Source: Desulfovibrio sp. An276 (GTDB taxonomy: Bacteria; Desulfobacterota; Desulfovibrionia; Desulfovibrionales; Desulfovibrionaceae). Taken from it: 64,000 nucleotides of DNA. A model generated the notes under the pieces. That model made no database searches and was not told the DNA's origin. It saw only the letters and a list, made by a program, of their open reading frames with translations. A program made the translations under genes and the position numbers. Below, piece after piece: positions 1 to 11,478 of the stretch (position 1 is its first letter; every line of letters begins with the position of its first letter). The stretch spans positions 35,511-99,510 of the forward strand of contig NZ_NFJC01000006.1 in assembly GCF_002159665.1 (NCBI RefSeq). Direction: 5' to 3'.

Positions 1-367
1 TGGCGAGATAGACATTGCCAAGGGTCTGTGCCTCCACACCCTGGGTGGCGTCCACGACCAGCAATGCTCCCTCGCATGCAGCAAGAGATCTGGAAACCTC
101 GTAGTTGAAGTCAACGTGCCCGGGGGTATCGAGCAGGTTGAATTCGTACAGCTCGCCATTTCTGGACCTGTAGGGAATGCGCACAGTTTGTGCCTTAATG
201 GTGATGCCTCTTTCGCGCTCTATGTCCATGCGGTCCAGGTACTGTTCCTTGGCCTCTCGGGCGCTGACAAGCTTTGTCAGTTCCAGAATGCGGTCCGCAA
301 GGGTCGATTTCCCGTGGTCGATGTGGGCAATGATGCAGAAATTCCTGATGTTGCTTAAGGCTGTCAT
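1..367 (-). CDS. lepA: Elongation factor 4 (LepA), N-terminal part, cut by window edge
   Basis: Translation GTPase that back-translocates stalled ribosomes. Only about the first 122 residues are inside the window and the rest runs off the left end. I translated it from the minus strand. Residues 14-22 carry the P-loop AHIDHGKST, followed by an RERGITI switch-I motif and a DTPGH G3 motif, in the order and spacing typical of LepA. The ATG at 367 has an upstream GGGAAAA that can serve as ribosome binding site. The gene follows the atp operon on the same strand but is separated from it by an intrinsic terminator, so it should have its own promoter in 368-506. Confidence 0.93.
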   Translation of the reverse strand, partial: MTALSNIRNFCIIAHIDHGKSTLADRILELTKLVSAREAKEQYLDRMDIERERGITIKAQTVRIPYRSRNGELYEFNLLDTPGHVDFNYEVSRSLAACEGALLVVDATQGVEAQTLGNVYLA

Positions 368-506
368 GCGTTTTCCCTATGAAGTCTTGTGCGTGCTTTG
401 GCTGCTTGTGCAAAAGCCTGCCCTATGTCGGGCAAGGTCTGATACTATAGCCCCCCATTTCCGTCAAATGCATCTGATACCCGCGAGCAGGGGGCTGGAG
501 CAGGGA

Positions 507-540
507 TAAAGAAAAAGGCCGGAAACGAATTCCGGCCTTT
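507..540 (-). terminator. Intrinsic terminator of the atp operon
   Basis: An 11-bp perfect stem (514-524 with 530-540, arm AAAGGCCGGAA) has a 5-nt loop. Read on the minus strand it is followed by a T-rich tail. It lies 22 nt beyond the atpC stop. Confidence 0.88.
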
Positions 541-561
541 AAAGAGTGGGTCTTGACTCGT

Positions 562-963
562 CTAGTGACGTGCCAGACTCAGGCGAACCAGGGCACGGTT
601 GAGTGCAGCCTGTGCCCTAGCATGGTCGATGTTGTCGGACTTGTCTGCCAGGCGCTCTTCGGCGCGTCTTTTGGCGGCTTCGGCTCTTGCGGCGTCAATG
701 TCTTCCGCCAGTTCCGCAGATTCCACCAGGACGGTGACCACATTGTTGTTCACATCGGCAAAGCCCTGGTTGACGAACACCTTCTGTTCCTCTCTGGACT
801 CTGTCCTGTAGCGCAGTACGCCGACTTTCAAGGCAGACAGGAGCGAGATGTGATTCTTCAGGACCGCAAACTCGCCAGCCATGCCGGGGCACACGGCCAC
901 GGCAACGGGGGTGCTGACAACTGTCCGGTCCGGCGTCACAACTTCAAGAGTAAGTTCGCTCAT
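562..963 (-). CDS. atpC: ATP synthase epsilon subunit
   Basis: Central-stalk subunit of F1 that also inhibits ATP hydrolysis. At 133 residues it has normal family length: an N-terminal beta sandwich (about residues 1-85) followed by a C-terminal two-helix part rich in Ala, Glu and Arg. It is the last gene of the atp operon, after atpD, with AGGAGTATTCA before the ATG as a good ribosome binding site. The terminator just downstream closes the operon. Confidence 0.95.
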   Translation of the reverse strand: MSELTLEVVTPDRTVVSTPVAVAVCPGMAGEFAVLKNHISLLSALKVGVLRYRTESREEQKVFVNQGFADVNNNVVTVLVESAELAEDIDAARAEAAKRRAEERLADKSDNIDHARAQAALNRALVRLSLARH

Positions 964-993
964 TGAATACTCCTTCTGTGCCCGTTAAAGCGG

Positions 994-2424
<1,431 letters not shown>

Positions 2425-3312
2425 TTACCCATTCTGCGCTTCCGCTCCACCGACGATGTCGATGAGCTCACTGGTGATGGAAGCCTGCCTAGTCTTGTTA
2501 AACAGCAAGGTCAGCGAGTTGATAAGATCCGTGCAGTTGCGTGTGGCGTTGTCCATGGCTGCCATACGGGCTGCATGTTCGCTGGCCGAGGTGTCCAGCA
2601 TTCCCCTGTACGTCTGAACCTTGAGGTACTGCGGCAGGATGACTCCAAGCAGCTGTTCCTCGGCAGGTTCATAGAGGTATTCGCAATGGGGCCCCTCGGG
2701 GGCCTTTTCGCTCTCTTCCGTCTGAGGCTTTTCGAAAGGCAGAAGCTGGATGGTGCGCGGAGGCTGATGGGCCATGGAGACAAATTCTCCGTAGACCATG
2801 TAGACTTCATCCAGTTCGCCTGTTTCATAGCCGTGAATAACGGTCTGGGCCACACTGCTTGCCAGCGCAAAATCCAGACTGCCCATGCGGTCGCCGTAGC
2901 TGTCGAGCATTTCAACACCCTCCATGCGGCGCAGGGCGTCACGGCCCTTGCGACCCACACAGATTGCCTTGATCTGCTGACCCTGGCTCTGTTTTTCACG
3001 GACAATGCGGGCTGCTGCATCGATGATGGAGGCATTGAAACTGCCGCACAGGCCTCTGTCGGAGGTGATCACAATCAGGGCGCAGGTCTTGTGCTCCTGA
3101 TGGACCTCGAACAGGGGATGAGCAGCACCTTCAACCTTGCCTGCCAGCTCGGTGAGGACCGCCTTGTATTTGCTTGCGTAGGGCCGGAAGCGCTCAATAC
3201 GGCTTTGTGCGCCGCGCAGTTTCGCGGAGGCCACCATGTTCATGGCCTTCGTGATCTGCTGGGTCTTTCCGACACCCGCAATTTTCATCTTGACATCTTT
3301 CAGAGAAGGCAT
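2425..3312 (-). CDS. atpG: ATP synthase gamma subunit
   Basis: Rotor shaft of F1. It is 295 residues long, with the conserved N-terminal helix carrying KITKAMNMVA-like residues (QQITKAMNMVASAKL, near residue 18) and the C-terminal helix ending in a TRQASITSELIDIVGGA-type stretch that inserts into the alpha/beta ring. AGGAGGTGCC precedes the ATG. The stretch around residues 195-215 is rich in Glu and Pro and looks like a family-variable surface loop. Confidence 0.96.
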   Translation of the reverse strand: MPSLKDVKMKIAGVGKTQQITKAMNMVASAKLRGAQSRIERFRPYASKYKAVLTELAGKVEGAAHPLFEVHQEHKTCALIVITSDRGLCGSFNASIIDAAARIVREKQSQGQQIKAICVGRKGRDALRRMEGVEMLDSYGDRMGSLDFALASSVAQTVIHGYETGELDEVYMVYGEFVSMAHQPPRTIQLLPFEKPQTEESEKAPEGPHCEYLYEPAEEQLLGVILPQYLKVQTYRGMLDTSASEHAARMAAMDNATRNCTDLINSLTLLFNKTRQASITSELIDIVGGAEAQNG

Positions 3313-3325
3313 GGCACCTCCTTAA

Positions 3326-4834
<1,509 letters not shown>

Positions 4835-4837
4835 GTG

Positions 4838-5389
4838 CTAATTACCCCTCTTGAGCGTACTCCTCAGGATCTCCAACTGTGCACGCAGGCTCGAATCCAG
4901 GATTCGATCGCCCACCTTAAGGACGACACCGCCCAGGATGGCAGGATCCACATCAAAGGTGAGTTCCAGTGCTGCACCGGCCTTTGCTTCGATTTCCCCG
5001 CGAACGGCCTTCTGCTTGGCCGGAGTCAGGGGAATGGCGGTCGTTAGCGTACCGCGGATGATGCCCTTGGCCTCGTCAAGAAGCTTGGTGTAGGCAAGGA
5101 CAATGCTACGATACCAGGGCAGGCGCTCCTTGTCTGCCAGAAGATAGCAGAAATTGCGCGTGACTGTATCGCATCCTATTTTGTCAAGAATGTCGGAAAG
5201 GACCTTCTTTTTTTCGGCAACGGTAAAAATGGGGCTCTTGAAGACATTGTCCAGACTGGAGTTTTCGTCGAGCATCTGATTGAGCTGAACGAACCATTCG
5301 CCGCGTCTGGAAATGGCGTCACCGCCTTCCTGCATGCTCACCTTGAAGACAGCACTGGCATAGCGACGGGCAATACGAGTGTCGTTCAT
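4838..5389 (-). CDS. atpH: ATP synthase delta subunit
   Basis: Peripheral-stalk protein linking the b/b' arm to the top of F1. It has 183 residues: an N-terminal helical domain starting NDTRIARRYASAVFK and a C-terminal GGVVLKVGDRILDSSLRAQLE motif typical of the family. Its ATG overlaps the atpF stop by 4 nt (ATGA), indicating translational coupling. Confidence 0.96.
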   Translation of the reverse strand: MNDTRIARRYASAVFKVSMQEGGDAISRRGEWFVQLNQMLDENSSLDNVFKSPIFTVAEKKKVLSDILDKIGCDTVTRNFCYLLADKERLPWYRSIVLAYTKLLDEAKGIIRGTLTTAIPLTPAKQKAVRGEIEAKAGAALELTFDVDPAILGGVVLKVGDRILDSSLRAQLEILRSTLKRGN

Positions 5390-5961
5390 TGCAGCACCAC
5401 CTTTTTCAGCGAGTTTTCAATGAGCTTTTCATGCTTGCTCTTGTTCAGGGACTTCTCAAGGTGCTCGCGCGTGGCATCAATGAGCTCGTCGGCAATGGTG
5501 GCACGCATCTGCTGCAGCATGCTCTGGCCTTCACTTTCGGCAGTGACGTGGGCCATGGCAACAATCTGCTGCGCCTGCACCTTAGCCTTGGCAATGATGT
5601 CTTCCTTGAGGGCTTCAGCCTGAGCCTTGCTTTCTGCCAGAATGGCCTCGCGCTCTTCTTCGAGATTCGCTATGCGTTTCTCGATTTCGGCAAGGCGCTG
5701 CTGGGCCTGCTCGCGCCGCGCAGTCAGATCGTCAATGCCGTCCTTTATCCCCTGCTTGCGTCCGCGGAAGTAGTTGACGCACAGCTTGCCGATAAAGTGC
5801 CACAGAATGGCAACAAAGACGATGATGTTGACCACGCGCCAGGCAAAGTCTCCCCAGGGGAGATCATGCCCTTCTGCGGCCATGGCAGGGTCGGCAGCAA
5901 GGAGACTCAAGGCAAGGCCCCCTGCGGCCAGCATGGCTGTACACACTAGTTTCTTCCTCAA
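5386..5961 (-). CDS. atpF: ATP synthase b subunit, TTG start, signal-like N-terminus
   Basis: Peripheral-stalk b subunit: a hydrophobic N-terminus followed by a long charged helix (about residues 55-190). A longer open frame exists upstream, but I prefer a TTG start at 5961. A perfect AGGAGG lies 9 nt before it, and the product then begins MRKKLVCTAML with a hydrophobic run ending in ADPAMAAEGHD, like a cleavable signal peptide before the real membrane segment (WRVVNIIVFVAILWHFIG). Such signal-like b subunits are, as I recall, common in Desulfovibrio. Other possible starts are ATG at 5997 or 6012. The stop overlaps atpH by 4 nt. Predicted length is 191 residues. Confidence 0.9.
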   Translation of the reverse strand: MRKKLVCTAMLAAGGLALSLLAADPAMAAEGHDLPWGDFAWRVVNIIVFVAILWHFIGKLCVNYFRGRKQGIKDGIDDLTARREQAQQRLAEIEKRIANLEEEREAILAESKAQAEALKEDIIAKAKVQAQQIVAMAHVTAESEGQSMLQQMRATIADELIDATREHLEKSLNKSKHEKLIENSLKKVVLQ

Positions 5962-6004
5962 TGCATCCCACCTCCTGTTATGGTCAGACTCGCTCATGGC
6001 CCGC

Positions 6005-6424
6005 TTAACCATTGAGAATGCGAGCGGCGAGCTGCTGAGAGAAGCCCTCGATTTTGCCACGCAGTTCCTTGAGAGAACTTTCCGCCTCGGCATTGAGCTG
6101 GGCGCGGGCTGCACCAAGGATGCCCTGAGCTTGCTGCTGCGCTTCGTCAAGAACAGCCTGCTGTTCCTTCAGACCGGCATTGCGGCCGTCCTCGCGGTTG
6201 ACAGCAGCATCCTGACGTGCCTTTACCAGCTGGGCCTCGTAGTCATCCAGGCTGCTCTGGGCCTTGGCTTCAAAGCCCTCGGCCTCGCTCCCCAGCTCTG
6301 CCATCATGGCCTTTCTTTCGCGCATGATTTTGCGAAGGGGTTTGATGAGCAGATAGTTGAGAACGACTATGGAGACCAAGAAGTTCACCAGCTGAAAAAG
6401 CAGTGTTATGTTGAGATCCAGCAC
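6005..6424 (-). CDS. atpF': ATP synthase b' subunit (second peripheral-stalk chain)
   Basis: Second b-type subunit, expected to pair with atpF as a heterodimeric stator. It is 139 residues: one N-terminal membrane helix (LFQLVNFLVSIVVLNYLLIKPL, about 8-29) with the conserved LLIKPLRKIM turn, then an Ala/Glu/Gln-rich coiled coil. It is the first gene of the operon as seen here. The a and c subunit genes (atpB, atpE) are absent from the window and must be encoded elsewhere, a split arrangement seen in several Desulfovibrio genomes. GGAGGATGGAACGTG precedes the start region. Confidence 0.92.
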   Translation of the reverse strand: MLDLNITLLFQLVNFLVSIVVLNYLLIKPLRKIMRERKAMMAELGSEAEGFEAKAQSSLDDYEAQLVKARQDAAVNREDGRNAGLKEQQAVLDEAQQQAQGILGAARAQLNAEAESSLKELRGKIEGFSQQLAARILNG

Positions 6425-6474
6425 GTTCCATCCTCCATCTGGAAAAGATTGGCGGGCATTACGATGAACTGCCT

Positions 6475-6686
6475 TCCACTTGCGTGTACGGCTTCATGGG
6501 TGACCCCACTTTGCGGCATTCCGCAGAACGGAAGGCCGCGGGCATGTCCACAATGCCCCTATCAAGTCAGGACCATTAGTCCTTTCCTGAATGCTTATAC
6601 GATACCCCCTGGTCAAAAGATGGGGAGGGGTGTCAGGTCGCCCGCACTCCCATGCCAGAGCATAGGGTTGCACGCGGCATAAGTTA
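6475..6686 (-). ncRNA. Structured leader or 6S-like RNA upstream of the atp operon
   Basis: Starting about 7 nt after a consensus -10, the minus strand gives roughly 200 nt that can fold into a long irregular rod. The outer pairs are GCGTG (6671-6675) with CACGC (6482-6486), then ATGGG with CCCAT, GCGGGC with GCCCGC and CCCC with GGGG. An inner hairpin forms around GGACTAATGGTCC, and a hairpin on the 3' strand of the large bulge has arms GCGGC and GCCGC. This architecture resembles 6S RNA, but I cannot confirm the family by eye. It could equally be a 5' untranslated leader controlling atpF'. No terminator separates it from atpF'. Confidence 0.4.
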
Positions 6687-6693
6687 ATTTGCA

Positions 6694-6722
6694 CTTATAC
6701 TAGACGCATCTTGTTGTGTCAA
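6694..6722 (-). promoter_or_regulatory. Sigma70-type promoter for the leader RNA and atp operon
   Basis: On the minus strand a perfect TTGACA (6717-6722) is separated by 17 nt from TATAAG (6694-6699). The predicted transcript start is near 6687. It is the strongest promoter match I see in the window. Confidence 0.75.
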
Positions 6723-7118
6723 CGAGTTAATGAGACATGCTGCGGTTGTGAGCGTTTTTTTTAAACTTTCTTCCCCGACTTAAGCAAAGGATCTCAGAAT
6801 TTCTTTTGTAACTTATTGGCAACACGTATCATTATGGTTATTGAACTGGGCTTGTGGCGCTTCGTTACCCTGTCTGCCCGGGGGAGCGCCCCAAATTGCC
6901 TCTTTTCTTTATATTTTAGGTAAATCAATAAAAGTACATAAGGGACTTTGGCAATATGCGTACTAATGATGGCGTTTAATCACATATTTAAATATGAAAT
7001 GCATTGAGAACTTTTTTAAGTTGCAATTGCCACCCGCTTTCCTTCTGTCTGGCGCGTATTACTCTTTTTGTCGAATAGGCGCGCATGCGATCTGCAACTT
7101 CTCGTTTATACAGGAAAA
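6723..7118. other. Gene-free spacer between atp promoter and aroL terminator
   Basis: About 400 nt without a supportable gene. It is moderately AT-rich and includes an A/T stretch around 6900-7000. An open frame of 77 codons (6988-7221, minus) runs through the aroL terminator hairpin and has no family-like features, so I do not call it. Confidence 0.5.
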
Positions 7119-7148
7119 GCCCGCTTGAGTCCGATCGGGTCAGCGGGC
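7113..7148 (-). terminator. Terminator after aroL
   Basis: Stem GCCCGCT (7119-7125) pairs with AGCGGGC (7142-7148). On the minus strand it is followed by TTTTCC. It sits about 90 nt past the aroL stop and would end the ABC-F/mutT/pepQ/aroL unit. Confidence 0.65.
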
Positions 7149-7235
7149 CTTCCTCGTGAAACCTGGAACAAAAAGGTGTTCTATTTGTCTTTTTCGTGCC
7201 TGCAGTAGTGATATTTTTCACGGACTGTCAGGCGG

Positions 7236-7781
7236 CTACACCTGCTCCCTGTCAGGCAGGATGTGCAGTATGGCGCAGCAGATGTCCTCTGGGCTCTGGT
7301 CTGCGGGAACAATACTGTGGCAGGCTTCCTGGTAGAGGCTTTCGCGTGCGGCAAGGACCTCTTCCAGTTCCTCGATGAGCCCTCGTCCTGTCAGCGAGGG
7401 GCGTTGAGCTGCGTTGGGGCTTTTGGCAAGCCTTTCGGCCAGGATGGCGACAGGCGCTTTGAGATAGATACAAAAGCCCTCCTTCTGCAGGAGCTTCCTG
7501 TTGGCTTCTCCAAGGACTATGCCGCCGCCGGTGGAGACGACGTGCGGGCACTGGACATCGGCCTTTTCAAGCACGAGACAAAGGGCCTTGTGTTCCTCCT
7601 CGCGAAATCGCTCCCAGCCCTCGCTGGCGACAAAGTCGGCGATGCTTCTTCCAAGCAGATCCTGGAGCACAAGGTCCGTGTCCCAGAACCTGGCTCCCAG
7701 TTTCGTGGCAAGCATAAGTCCTATGGTTGTCTTGCCGCATCCCCTCGGGCCAACGAGAAAGATACGTTGCGTCCTTTGCAT
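7236..7781 (-). CDS. aroL: Shikimate kinase (AroL/AroK type)
   Basis: Phosphorylates shikimate with ATP in the chorismate pathway. The 181-residue single P-loop protein has GPRGCGKTT at 11-19, the shikimate-binding DTD (FWDTDLVL) and GWERFREEEH segment, and STGGGIVL corresponding to the conserved GGG loop. PSLTGRG supplies the lid Arg. Length and motifs match bacterial shikimate kinases, with several positions closer to AroL. It is 10 nt downstream of the pepQ-like gene, so it is probably co-transcribed. Confidence 0.93.
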   Translation of the reverse strand: MQRTQRIFLVGPRGCGKTTIGLMLATKLGARFWDTDLVLQDLLGRSIADFVASEGWERFREEEHKALCLVLEKADVQCPHVVSTGGGIVLGEANRKLLQKEGFCIYLKAPVAILAERLAKSPNAAQRPSLTGRGLIEELEEVLAARESLYQEACHSIVPADQSPEDICCAILHILPDREQV

Positions 7782-7791
7782 GCTGTGCCCC

Positions 7792-8868
7792 CTACAAAAC
7801 CGTGATACCGTTTTCTTCCACCAGCACTGTGACTTCCAGGCGTATGCCGAGCTTGTCAGTATAGTAGAGGCCCGGCTCCACAGTCACAGTCATGCCTGGC
7901 TCAAGAACAGCCTTCGAGCCCGTGTTGAAGGAGGGCTGCTCGTGGGTGTCCAGACCAACTCCGTGTCCAAGACCATGGGTAAAGTGGTCCGCTACCCCGG
8001 CATCCTCGAAAATGTGCTGGGCCTTCCAGGCGAGCTTCGAGAGGGGCACTCCGGGTTCCATGCTCTTTATGACCTCTTCCTGCACCCTTGCGACAATGTC
8101 CCTTGTGAGCAAGAAGAAATCGCTCTCCTTCTCGCCAAACCAGAAGGATCTGGTCTGATCCGAGCAGTAGCTGTCCACCCTGCAGCCAACGTCGAGCAAA
8201 ATACCCGTATTCTCCTGCAGAGGCCTTTCGGAAGGAATGGCGTGGGGCAGGGCAGCGTTGCCCCCAAAGGCCACGATACTCGGGAAAGCCAGCTCGCTTG
8301 CGCCGTTTTCGCGGAAGTAGTGCTCTATTTTCCAGGCAAGCTCCCTTTCGGTCATGCCCTCCTTCAGTATGGTCGGCACCCATTTCAGCATTGCGTGGTT
8401 CAGGGCAAAGGATTTCTTCAGTGCGGCAATTTCGTCTGCGTCCTTGTGCAGACGCAGGCGTTCCACAAGGCCATTGCAGGGCTCGAGCCTGCGTCTGGCC
8501 TGCATGAGGCCTGCCCGACGGGCGCTGACGGAATCAGATTCAAAGCCAATGCGCACTCCGCACATGGAGAGTACCAGGTTCAGGGTATGGATGTAGTTTC
8601 TCCTGTAGATGTAGATTTCGTCCTCGGAGAAGAATTGCCTGGCAGCGTCCTCGTAGCGCCCGTCGGTGATGAGGTAATCTCTGCCGGATCTCGTGACCAC
8701 AAGGGTCCCCGAGCTTTCGTTGAACTGCACGTCGTGCAGTTCGAAGCCAGAGAGATAGTAGCGGTTGCTCGGATAGGTCACTACAAGTGCATCCAGCGCA
8801 CGCTCTGCGAGAAGTTTGCGCAGGCGTTCGCGTCTTTCGCGGAATGACATATGCTTTGTCCTCATCAA
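7792..8868 (-). CDS. pepQ: M24-family Xaa-Pro aminopeptidase/dipeptidase
   Basis: Metallopeptidase removing residues before proline from peptides. It has 358 residues, with an N-terminal creatinase-like domain (about 1-125) and a C-terminal pita-bread catalytic domain. The metal-ligand motifs occur in order: LLDVGCRVDSYCSDQTR (two Asp), HGLGHGVGLDTHE (His), VTVEPGLYY (Glu) and RLEVTVLV (Glu). The start overlaps the mutT-like stop by 4 nt. Whether it is an aminopeptidase P or a prolidase cannot be settled by eye. Met7 (MSFRERRER) is an alternative start. Confidence 0.9.
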   Translation of the reverse strand: MMRTKHMSFRERRERLRKLLAERALDALVVTYPSNRYYLSGFELHDVQFNESSGTLVVTRSGRDYLITDGRYEDAARQFFSEDEIYIYRRNYIHTLNLVLSMCGVRIGFESDSVSARRAGLMQARRRLEPCNGLVERLRLHKDADEIAALKKSFALNHAMLKWVPTILKEGMTERELAWKIEHYFRENGASELAFPSIVAFGGNAALPHAIPSERPLQENTGILLDVGCRVDSYCSDQTRSFWFGEKESDFFLLTRDIVARVQEEVIKSMEPGVPLSKLAWKAQHIFEDAGVADHFTHGLGHGVGLDTHEQPSFNTGSKAVLEPGMTVTVEPGLYYTDKLGIRLEVTVLVEENGITVL

Positions 8869-9335
8869 CGAAGATTGTTTCCGGCATGTATCCCCACGCC
8901 TTGTGGGGACAGTTCCTGTACCCTCTCACCTGCTTGATCCTGACAAGGCAGGGAGAGATTGGCGAGAAGCTCCCTGTTTGCGGCCAGAAAGGGGAGCTCC
9001 CTTGCCCTGTCGTAGCGTGTCCACATAAAGTGCTGCCCCTCAAGCCCGCGGGGAGAGCCAGCAAAGTCTGTCACGTGGAAAAAATACAGCAAGACTGCCA
9101 GATCTTCCTTTGGATAGACGTGGCGCAGCGTCCTGTAGAGGCTGCAGTGCCTGACCTCAAGGCCAAGCTCTTCCTGCAATTCGCGGCAAAGGGCCATTTG
9201 GGGTGTTTCCCCTGCTTCCAGCTTGCCTCCGGGGAATTCATACCAGCCTCCCTGCTCCTTGTCTGCAGGACGCAGACAGCAGAGAATGTCCATGTCTTTC
9301 CAGACAATGCCGCAGGAAACGGCGATTTCACGCAT
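8865..9335 (-). CDS. mutT: Nudix hydrolase, MutT-like 8-oxo-dGTP diphosphatase
   Basis: Probable sanitising Nudix hydrolase. It is 156 residues with a complete Nudix box: Gly37, Glu43, then Arg51-Glu52-Leu53 and Glu55-Glu56-x-Gly58. The N-terminal strand (REIAVSCGIVWKDMDILCCLRP) and the preceding WYEFPGGK are MutT-like. The C-terminal 20 residues after the fold are variable. The start lies 18 nt after the ABC-F stop, and the stop overlaps the following peptidase start. Substrate assignment comes from family resemblance only, since other (deoxy)nucleotide substrates are possible. Confidence 0.87.
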   Translation of the reverse strand: MREIAVSCGIVWKDMDILCCLRPADKEQGGWYEFPGGKLEAGETPQMALCRELQEELGLEVRHCSLYRTLRHVYPKEDLAVLLYFFHVTDFAGSPRGLEGQHFMWTRYDRARELPFLAANRELLANLSLPCQDQAGERVQELSPQGVGIHAGNNLR

Positions 9336-9353
9336 GCTTTCTCCTCCCGAAGC

Positions 9354-11348
9354 TCAGGCAGTTTCGCCCTTTCCTGCTTCTTCCTCGATGGTTCGGATCT
9401 GACCCTCGAGCTCCTCGAGATCAAGGAAGAGTTTTTCGCAAAGCAGCTTTAGCTCGTTGTAGCGGGCTAGAAGCGTAGTCGAAAGATTTTTGTCCGCGTA
9501 GGTCTCGGGATCGGCAAGCTTGTGCTCGGTTTCCTGCTCTTCCTCCATTGCCCTGTTCAGTTCTTCCTCCAGTTTGGCGTATTTTTCCTTCAGGGGCTTG
9601 AGTTTCTTGTGCAGGGCATTGCGGGCCTCTGCCTGTTCCCTGCGCAGGCGCTTTTGCTCTTCCCTGCTCAAGGATTTCGGCTGTGCCTGGGATTTGGCTG
9701 CCTGCTGCGGCTGGACAGGTTTTGGTGCGCCCGAAGCTTCCTTTGCGGGCAGGCTGTGGCGCGCCTCGTCGTAGGCTGCAAAGGAGGCGTAGTCGTGTAT
9801 GCCCTCCCTATCCAGAGCCCAGATTTCGCAATTGGTCTCGCCAAGCAGCCAGCGGTCGTGGGCCACCATGATCAGCGTGCCTTCGAATCGTTTGAGCGCA
9901 TTGGCCAGTGCCTCGCGGCTTTCCAGATCCAGGTGGTTGGTCGGCTCGTCCAACAAGAGCACATTGCAGCGTTTCAAAAAGAGCGAGGCCAGGACTAGTC
10001 GGCATTTCTCGCCACCAGACAGATTCGAGACCTGTCTGTCAAAAAAGTTCTGACCCAGCAGGAAGAGGCCTAGCACGCTCATGAGCTCTTCTTCCGTTGT
10101 ATGTGGATCACTCATGCTGCGTATGCAGGCAAGCACTGTCATATCCTCGCGCAAAAGCTCCATCTGATGCTGGGCGTAGTAGCCAACCCTTGCGGAAGTG
10201 CTTCTTTGCACAACGCCATGGGTAGGGGCAAGGCGTTCAGCCATGAGCTTGATAAGCGTGGACTTGCCACAGCCGTTGTGGCCCACAAAGGCCACCCTCT
10301 GGCCATTATAGATACTGAAGTTGAGCCTGGGCCACATGAATTTGCCGTCCGGAAAGTGGAATTCCAGGTCGACTGCGTGGTAGATGAGCTTTTCAGCGTG
10401 CGGGGCTTCCGGCCAGCTGAACCTGAGTTCCTTGCGCTTTGGTTCCGGGCGCAGTCCGTCAAGCTCCTTTTCCAGCTTCTTGGCCTGCTTGAGTCTTGAG
10501 CCTGCCTGTCTTGCCTTGGTTGCCTTGTAGCGGAAGCGATCCACAAAGGCCATCTTTCTCTGCAGATCTTCCTGCACGGCCTTGCGTTCCCGCTCGCGCT
10601 GCAGTTCGTATTCTTCCTGCAGATGCAGAAACTGGGTATAGGTTGCCTTGCGGAAGACCGGTTTCTGGCCTCCGAGATAGAGTATGTGCGTGCTCATGTG
10701 GTCCATGAACACCCTGTCGTGGGCAACGAAAACCAGGACACCCTGAAAGCTCTTGAGAAAATCCTCAAGCCACTCCACTGCGTCTATGTCCAGGTGGTTG
10801 GTGGGCTCGTCCAAAAGCAGGACGTCTGCGCCAGCAGTGAGCACCCTGGCCAGTTTGGCCCGCTCGCGCCAGCCGCCAGAAAGCTCTCCCAGGGTACGCG
10901 TCCACTTTCTTTCGGAAAAGCCCAAGCCCGAGAGCACGGTCTTGGCTCTCTGTTCCGGGTTGTAGCCTACGCTTGCCTCAAGCTCGGCCTGCTTGTGCAT
11001 GAGTTCTTTGATGCGGGCCTCGTCTCCCTTTGCCTGCGCCTCTTCCCAGTCCAGCCAGAATTCGTTCCAGTCGTGGACCACATCCAGAACATAGGTGATA
11101 AGTGGCGTTTCCAGGGCCTTTGCGTCCAGCTCCTGTTCCACATAGCCCAAGCGCACGCCGGAAGGGATCAGAACCCTGCCCGCATCCGGCACTTCAAGGC
11201 CTGCAACAAGACGCAACAGCGTTGACTTGCCCATGCCGTTGGGGCCGCATACGCACAAATGCATGCCGGATTCAATGTCCAAGGAGAAGTTGGTAAAAAT
11301 GTCCCTGCCGCCAAAGGCCTTGGAGATTTCGTGCAATGTGATTTTCAT
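9354..11348 (-). CDS. ABC-F ATPase, YheS/Uup-like ribosome-associated protein
   Basis: Soluble twin-ATPase of the ABC-F class, which acts at the ribosome E site rather than in membranes. It is 664 residues with two full cassettes. The first has Walker A GPNGMGKST at 35-43, signature LSGGWRERAKLARVL and Walker B LLLDEPTNHLD. The second has GHNGCGKST, LSGGEKCRLVLASL and again LLLDEPTNHLD. The inter-domain linker contains a DRFRYKATKARQAGSRLKQ stretch close to YheS. The C-terminal 110 residues are a Lys/Glu-rich coiled coil with a Pro/Ala/Gln-rich hinge before it. It has no membrane segments and is the first gene of the four-gene unit. Confidence 0.9.
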   Translation of the reverse strand: MKITLHEISKAFGGRDIFTNFSLDIESGMHLCVCGPNGMGKSTLLRLVAGLEVPDAGRVLIPSGVRLGYVEQELDAKALETPLITYVLDVVHDWNEFWLDWEEAQAKGDEARIKELMHKQAELEASVGYNPEQRAKTVLSGLGFSERKWTRTLGELSGGWRERAKLARVLTAGADVLLLDEPTNHLDIDAVEWLEDFLKSFQGVLVFVAHDRVFMDHMSTHILYLGGQKPVFRKATYTQFLHLQEEYELQRERERKAVQEDLQRKMAFVDRFRYKATKARQAGSRLKQAKKLEKELDGLRPEPKRKELRFSWPEAPHAEKLIYHAVDLEFHFPDGKFMWPRLNFSIYNGQRVAFVGHNGCGKSTLIKLMAERLAPTHGVVQRSTSARVGYYAQHQMELLREDMTVLACIRSMSDPHTTEEELMSVLGLFLLGQNFFDRQVSNLSGGEKCRLVLASLFLKRCNVLLLDEPTNHLDLESREALANALKRFEGTLIMVAHDRWLLGETNCEIWALDREGIHDYASFAAYDEARHSLPAKEASGAPKPVQPQQAAKSQAQPKSLSREEQKRLRREQAEARNALHKKLKPLKEKYAKLEEELNRAMEEEQETEHKLADPETYADKNLSTTLLARYNELKLLCEKLFLDLEELEGQIRTIEEEAGKGETA

Positions 11349-11420
11349 GTGTTTTTGTTCTGTCCCGGATGGGAATCCGTTGTCTTGGAAAAAGCGATTT
11401 TTGCGGGGAAATTCGAAACA

Positions 11421-11445
11421 GCAAGGCCCTCTTCAAGGGCCTTGC
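11421..11445 (-). terminator. Hairpin after the SDR gene
   Basis: A 10-bp perfect stem GCAAGGCCCT (11421-11430) pairs with AGGGCCTTGC (11436-11445). The T-run on the minus side is short (TGTTTCG). It separates the SDR/GNAT unit from the ABC-F unit. Confidence 0.65.
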
Positions 11446-11478
11446 TGCTAATAGTACCAGGCTGTGCTGGAACAAGTA

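Noticed and set aside
6988..7221. 77-codon minus-strand frame downstream of aroL
   Set aside because: It runs through the intrinsic terminator stem, and has no ribosome site or family resemblance.
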